Assembly (NCBI GenBank): GCA_045599385.1
Contig: JAZRVW010000086.1
Location: forward strand, 1-16,210
Source of the DNA: F23-B02 sp045599385
Lineage (GTDB): Bacteria > Bacillota > Clostridia > Oscillospirales > Oscillospiraceae
DNA: 16,210 bases
Direction: 5' to 3'
The notes under the pieces: model-generated
Database searches by the model: none
What the model saw: only the letters and a program-made list of their open reading frames with translations
What the model was told of the DNA's origin: nothing
Shown: positions 12,670 through 16,210 of the stretch, piece by piece
Numbering within the stretch: position 1 is the stretch's first letter
Layout of the letters: every line of letters begins with the position of its first letter
Translations under genes and position numbers: made by a program

Positions 12670-14136
12670 ATGGCTGAAGAAATTAATTTTGATGAAATAT
12701 TCGGACCCGGAAGTAAGCTTCCCGGAATTACTCCCGAGAACAAGCCCGTTAAGGAACCCGTTTCCGATGAACCGACAGTAGCGTTTAATACTTCGGATAT
12801 TCCTCCGGTTGCTCCGCAGGAAGCACCTGCGCAGTCTCCGGTGCCTCAGCAGGCCGTTCAGCAGAGCGCTCAGCGTGCAAATATTGAGGGAGCTGCAGCT
12901 GCGCCTGCGCAGCCTGCAAATAAGCCCGCAGTACAAAGAACTGCGCCTGCGCAGCCCGCAAAAAAGCCTGCGGCACAGAAAAACGCGCCTGCACAGCCCG
13001 CAAAGAAAGTACCCGAAAAAAAGGCCGCTCCTCAGCAGAAGGAAAAGCAGAAGGGCAGCGGACTTATGTATTTCCTCTTTGTTATCAGCGTAAGCGTAAT
13101 TCTGACCTGCCTTGCATGGATGGCGGCAAGCGATGTCCTCGGCCTTAACGCTTCCGAACATGAAGCAACAGTAACCTTGGCAAAGAGCAGCTTCACGGAA
13201 AAAACCGTCAAAGTCACCGATGAGAACGGCGAGACAAGAACCCAGAAACAGCTTATCCCCGATATAGACTATGTTGCCGATCAGCTTAAAGACGCAGGTG
13301 TAATCAGATACAAGTGGCTGTTCAAGCTGTTCTGTAATTTCACCAGCGCCGCGGATAATATTTCTCCGGGCACTTATGTGCTCAGAGATGCCTATGACTA
13401 CCGCGCTCTGCTTATGAAGATGCAGTCCGGCTCCAGCTCGGCTGTAACGCTCAAGATAACCTTCCCCGAAGGCTACAGTATGGAGCAGATGTTCCGTCTG
13501 CTTGATGAGCAGGAGGTCTGCGAATATGATGACCTCATGGAAGCCGCGGCCAACGCAACCTTCAATTATGCCTTCCTTGAGGGCATAGAGGAGGGCGATG
13601 CAAGCCGCCTTGAAGGTTTCCTGTTCCCCGACACCTATGAATTCTACAAGTATATGCCTGCCGCAACCGTCATCAACAAGTTCCTTGAAGGCTTCCATTA
13701 CAGGCTTACTGCGGAAATGCTTGACTGGCAGGAGGAAAGCGGCTACTCATGGCAGGAGATTGTTACCATTGCTTCCATGATTGAGAAGGAAGCCGCAAAC
13801 GACACCGACCGCTATCTCATCGCTTCCGTAATCTACAACCGTCTTGAAGCCGGCTGGCCTCTGCAGATTGACTCGACTTCTCTGTACGAGTACCCTGACC
13901 ACAAGGGCGCTCCCACAGCGGAAATGCTGGCAAAGGACAGCCCCTACAACACCCGTATAAATACCGGACTTCCTCCCACGGCCATCTGCAGCCCCGGTGT
14001 TGCATCAATCAAGGCCGCACTTGACCCCAGCAACACGGACTATATGTTCTACGCGCTTGATACCGCCACCGGCGAGCATCACTTCTTCAGAACCGCCGAT
14101 GAATTTGACGCCTTTGTTGCATCGCAGAATTATTGA
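12670..14136 (+). CDS. mltG: Endolytic murein transglycosylase MltG (YceG family)
   Basis: MltG cuts nascent peptidoglycan strands at the membrane and so sets glycan chain ends. The 488-residue protein has a long Pro/Ala/Gln/Lys-rich cytoplasmic tail (1-130) with a three-copy 14-residue repeat at 78-119. One membrane segment follows (about 132-152, LMYFLFVISVSVILTCLAWM). Next come a LysM-like region and the YceG catalytic domain. The catalytic motif TIASMIEKEA contains the predicted catalytic Glu372. YNRLEAGWPLQIDST and INTGLPPTAICSPGVASIKAALDP are further family signatures. ATG 12670 is preferred over an in-frame GTG at 12634, since AGAAGGAG (12656-12663) is 6 nt upstream. MltG next to U32 genes and alaS resembles the Bacillus yrrL-yrrO neighbourhood. 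Confidence 0.95.
   Translation: MAEEINFDEIFGPGSKLPGITPENKPVKEPVSDEPTVAFNTSDIPPVAPQEAPAQSPVPQQAVQQSAQRANIEGAAAAPAQPANKPAVQRTAPAQPAKKPAAQKNAPAQPAKKVPEKKAAPQQKEKQKGSGLMYFLFVISVSVILTCLAWMAASDVLGLNASEHEATVTLAKSSFTEKTVKVTDENGETRTQKQLIPDIDYVADQLKDAGVIRYKWLFKLFCNFTSAADNISPGTYVLRDAYDYRALLMKMQSGSSSAVTLKITFPEGYSMEQMFRLLDEQEVCEYDDLMEAAANATFNYAFLEGIEEGDASRLEGFLFPDTYEFYKYMPAATVINKFLEGFHYRLTAEMLDWQEESGYSWQEIVTIASMIEKEAANDTDRYLIASVIYNRLEAGWPLQIDSTSLYEYPDHKGAPTAEMLAKDSPYNTRINTGLPPTAICSPGVASIKAALDPSNTDYMFYALDTATGEHHFFRTADEFDAFVASQNY
12901..13026 (+). repeat. Three-copy 42-bp tandem repeat inside mltG
   Basis: Units 12901-12942, 12943-12984 and 12985-13026 each encode 14 residues beginning APAQPA: APAQPANKPAVQRT, APAQPAKKPAAQKN and APAQPAKKVPEKKA. 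The first two copies are close at the DNA level, and the third diverges in its second half. The in-frame unit keeps the coding frame if copy number changes. Confidence 0.85.
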
Positions 14137-14138
14137 AC

Positions 14139-15344
14139 ATGAATAAGAACAAACCGGAATTATTGGCACCCGCCGGAGATATGGAGCGTCTAACAATGGC
14201 GCTCCATTACGGCGCTGACGCGGTTTATCTTGCAGGAACGCAGTTCGGCATGAGAGCCGCCGCAGGAAATTTTAACAGTGAGCAGCTACGTGAGGCTGTG
14301 AAGCTTGCCCATGAAAAAGGCGCAAAGGTTCACATGACCTGCAATACTCTGCCCAGGGAAAACGAGCTTAAGGCCCTGCCTGCATTTCTTGAAGATGCGC
14401 AGGACGCGGGAGTTGATGCGTTCATCATTGCCGACCTCGGCGTTATGGACACGGCCGCAAAGTACGCGCCGAAGGTTTCACGCCATGTCAGCACACAGCT
14501 CGGCGTTATTAACAGCGCAACGGCAAACGTGCTGTATAACATGGGCGCTGAGCGGGTTGTGCTTGCCCGCGAAACACCCATGGCGGATATTTTTGAAATC
14601 CGCGCAAACACCCCGAAGGAGCTTGAAATCGAAGCCTTTGTCCACGGTGCAATGTGCGTTTCCTTTTCGGGAAGATGCCTTCTGTCAAACTACCTTACTG
14701 GACGCGACGCAAACCGCGGTGCCTGCGCACAGCCTTGCAGATGGAAATATCATCTTGTTGAGGAAAAGCGACCGGGCGAGTATTTTGAGATAAGCGAGGA
14801 CGGGGGTACCCACATCATGAACTCACGTGATATGTGCATGATTGAGCATATCCAGGAGCTTATTGATGCAGGCGTATCTAGCTTCAAGATAGAGGGCAGA
14901 ATGAAATCTGCCTACTACGCCGCAGCAGTCACAAACGCCTACCGCCACGCCATTGACTATGCCGTCAAGGGTGAGGAGATTCCTCAGATATGGCTTGACG
15001 AGGTAAACAAGGTGAGCCACCGTCCCTACTGCACGGGCTTTTATTACGGCGACCCCGGACAGTATTATAAGGACGCTACATACTTCACCGAAGCCGATGT
15101 CTGCGCCGTGGTTGAGGAATGTGACGAAAACGGTTATGCCACGCTTACCCAGAGAAACCGCTTCTGCGTGGGCGATACCGTGGAGCTTATGACAAACGAC
15201 GGCGAGCCCATTGCCTTCACCGTTGGCGAAATGGTGAATGAGGCAGGGGAGAGCATTGAAGCGACTCCTCATGCCATGATGCGCTTCAAAATGCAGCTTC
15301 CGAGAGCCTGCAGTAAGCTTTCCGTACTTAGAAGACTTAAATGA
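14139..15344 (+). CDS. U32-family protein, TrhP/RlhA-type RNA hydroxylation factor
   Basis: Annotated as a peptidase by tradition, this subgroup is linked to prephenate-dependent hydroxylation of tRNA U34 (TrhP) or 23S rRNA C2501 (RlhA). The 401-residue protein shows KPELLAPAGD (5-14), YGADAVYL (24-31) and FVHGAMCVSFSGRCLLSNYL (167-186). The GRDANRGACAQPCRW (188-202) and FKIEGRMKS (249-257) motifs are also visible. Cys173, Cys180, Cys196 or Cys200, and Cys233 are spaced like the Fe-S ligands of the related UbiU/UbiV, so a 4Fe-4S cluster is plausible. ATG 14139 gives the usual N-terminus. An in-frame TTG at 14133 would overlap mltG by 4 nt. No clear ribosome binding site is seen, which suggests coupling to mltG. 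The exact target is uncertain. Confidence 0.85.
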   Translation: MNKNKPELLAPAGDMERLTMALHYGADAVYLAGTQFGMRAAAGNFNSEQLREAVKLAHEKGAKVHMTCNTLPRENELKALPAFLEDAQDAGVDAFIIADLGVMDTAAKYAPKVSRHVSTQLGVINSATANVLYNMGAERVVLARETPMADIFEIRANTPKELEIEAFVHGAMCVSFSGRCLLSNYLTGRDANRGACAQPCRWKYHLVEEKRPGEYFEISEDGGTHIMNSRDMCMIEHIQELIDAGVSSFKIEGRMKSAYYAAAVTNAYRHAIDYAVKGEEIPQIWLDEVNKVSHRPYCTGFYYGDPGQYYKDATYFTEADVCAVVEECDENGYATLTQRNRFCVGDTVELMTNDGEPIAFTVGEMVNEAGESIEATPHAMMRFKMQLPRACSKLSVLRRLK

Positions 15345-15358
15345 TTTAGGAGATATAT

Positions 15359-16210
15359 ATGAAAGCATACGGAGTTAACGAATTAAGAGAAATGTTCCTC
15401 AGCTTCTTTGAGAGCAAGGAGCATAAGCGCCTGCCCAGCTTTTCTCTGGTGCCGCAGAACGATAAATCCATACTGCTCATCAATGCGGGCATGACCCCCA
15501 TGAAGCCCTTCTTCAAGGGTGAGCAGGTTCCTCCCGCAAGGCGCGTCTGCACCTGTCAAAAGTGCATACGCACGGGCGATATTGACAATGTGGGTCATAC
15601 CGCACGCCACGGCACCTATTTTGAGATGCTCGGAAACTTCTCCTTCGGCGATTACTTCAAGCACGAGGCAATCGCGTGGTCATGGGAGTTCCTCACAAGC
15701 GAGCAGTGGGTAGGTCTTGATCCCGAACGTCTGTACCCCTCCGTATATGTTGATGATGACGAGGCATGGAACATCTGGCACGATGAAATCGGTATTCCCG
15801 CCGAGAAGATTTTCCGCTTCGGCAAGGGCGATAACTTCTGGGAGCACGGTGCAGGTCCCTGCGGTCCCTGTTCCGAGATATATTATGACCGCGGCGAAGA
15901 ATACGGCTGCGGCAGTCCCGACTGCACCGTCGGCTGTGACTGTGATCGCTATATGGAGGTCTGGAACAACGTTTTCTCCCAGTTCGATAATGACGGCGCA
16001 GGCAACTACACCGAGCTGGTTCAGAAGAACATCGACACGGGCATGGGCCTTGAGCGACTTGCCGTTGTCTGCCAGGGCGTAAATTCGCTCTTTGACGTTG
16101 ACACCGTCATGACCATCACTAACAAGGTGTCCGAGATTACAAATGCCCACTACGGCGAAAGTGATAAGCCCGATGTATCCCTCCGAGTTATTACCGACCA
16201 TATCCGCAGC
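15359..16210 (+). CDS. alaS: Alanyl-tRNA synthetase, N-terminal part (3' end outside window)
   Basis: This class II synthetase charges tRNA-Ala. The ORF starts at ATG 15359, 6 nt after AGGAG (15348-15352), and stays open for 284 residues to the window edge. Class II and AlaRS signatures are ELREMFLSFFESKEHKRLPS, INAGMTPMKPFFKG, RVCTCQKCIRTGDIDNVG, HGTYFEMLGNFSFGDYFK, GAGPCGPCSEIYYDRG and NIDTGMGLERLA. A Cys-rich insert (YGCGSPDCTVGCDCDRYMEVWN) lies after the GPCGPCSE loop; a similar insert is found in clostridial AlaRS from memory. Only 14 nt separate it from the U32 stop, so it is co-transcribed and has no T-box of its own. The editing and C-Ala domains are not visible. Confidence 0.97.
   Translation, partial: MKAYGVNELREMFLSFFESKEHKRLPSFSLVPQNDKSILLINAGMTPMKPFFKGEQVPPARRVCTCQKCIRTGDIDNVGHTARHGTYFEMLGNFSFGDYFKHEAIAWSWEFLTSEQWVGLDPERLYPSVYVDDDEAWNIWHDEIGIPAEKIFRFGKGDNFWEHGAGPCGPCSEIYYDRGEEYGCGSPDCTVGCDCDRYMEVWNNVFSQFDNDGAGNYTELVQKNIDTGMGLERLAVVCQGVNSLFDVDTVMTITNKVSEITNAHYGESDKPDVSLRVITDHIRS

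Noticed and set aside
12625..13698. 357-aa minus-strand reading frame opposite mltG
   Set aside because: Its Leu/Arg/Cys-rich low-complexity C-terminal half mirrors the Ala/Pro repeat tail of mltG. It overlaps the mltG promoter and start.
15345..15358. T-box or leader upstream of alaS
   Set aside because: Only 14 nt separate alaS from the U32 stop, with nothing but a ribosome binding site.

Overview
The window is an ordinary chromosomal stretch from a low-to-mid-GC Firmicute, most likely a gut member of class Clostridia (Oscillospirales/Ruminococcaceae-like). This placement is inferred from the gene order (yhbY, nadD, yqeK, LCP, rsfS, leuS; later mltG, U32, alaS), strong GGAGG-type ribosome binding sites, Gram-positive envelope genes (LCP, TagA) and consensus sigma-A promoters. 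No 16S or other decisive marker is present. I see no phage, transposase, CRISPR, toxin or defence genes. Codon style looks uniform from end to end.

Region 1 (1-6750, all +) is a tightly packed housekeeping run. It holds the 3' end of ftsY (SRP receptor), rdgB (house-cleaning XTP/dITP pyrophosphatase), yhbY (ribosome-assembly CRM protein), a single ORF fusing NadD to a YqeK-type HD hydrolase, an LCP wall-polymer ligase, rsfS (ribosome silencing) and leuS. Several joints overlap by 4-17 nt, which suggests translational coupling.

Region 2 (6751-7306) is rpsU (bS21). It has its own perfect TTGACA-17-TATAAT promoter, a leader with two hairpins and a strong A-tract/T-tract terminator. About 140 bp of nested inverted repeats follow and look like a dispersed palindromic element.

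Region 3 (7307-9599) has a ProX/YbaK-type aminoacyl-tRNA deacylase on the minus strand. It is divergent from an OGG-type 8-oxoguanine DNA glycosylase and a Cof-type HAD phosphatase on the plus strand. The two promoters sit back to back in the 107-110 bp gap.

Region 4 (9600-12322, +) starts at a new promoter. It contains a sirtuin, a TagA/WecG glycosyltransferase (TTG start), thymidylate kinase and 5-formyl-THF cyclo-ligase, all overlapping.

Region 5 (12323-12669) holds a minus-strand gene for a 41-residue Cys/Gly-rich membrane miniprotein. It has a good ribosome binding site, a terminator, and a leader that can form two mutually exclusive hairpins. It is divergent from mltG.

Region 6 (12670-16210, +) is mltG (with a three-copy 42-bp tandem repeat in its cytoplasmic tail), a U32-family protein of the tRNA/rRNA hydroxylation type, and the 5' part of alaS, which runs off the window.

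The clearest points for a second look are the miniprotein and its leader, the NadD-YqeK fusion, the palindromic intergenic element and the structured rpsU leader. I did not find a convincing new multi-gene system.
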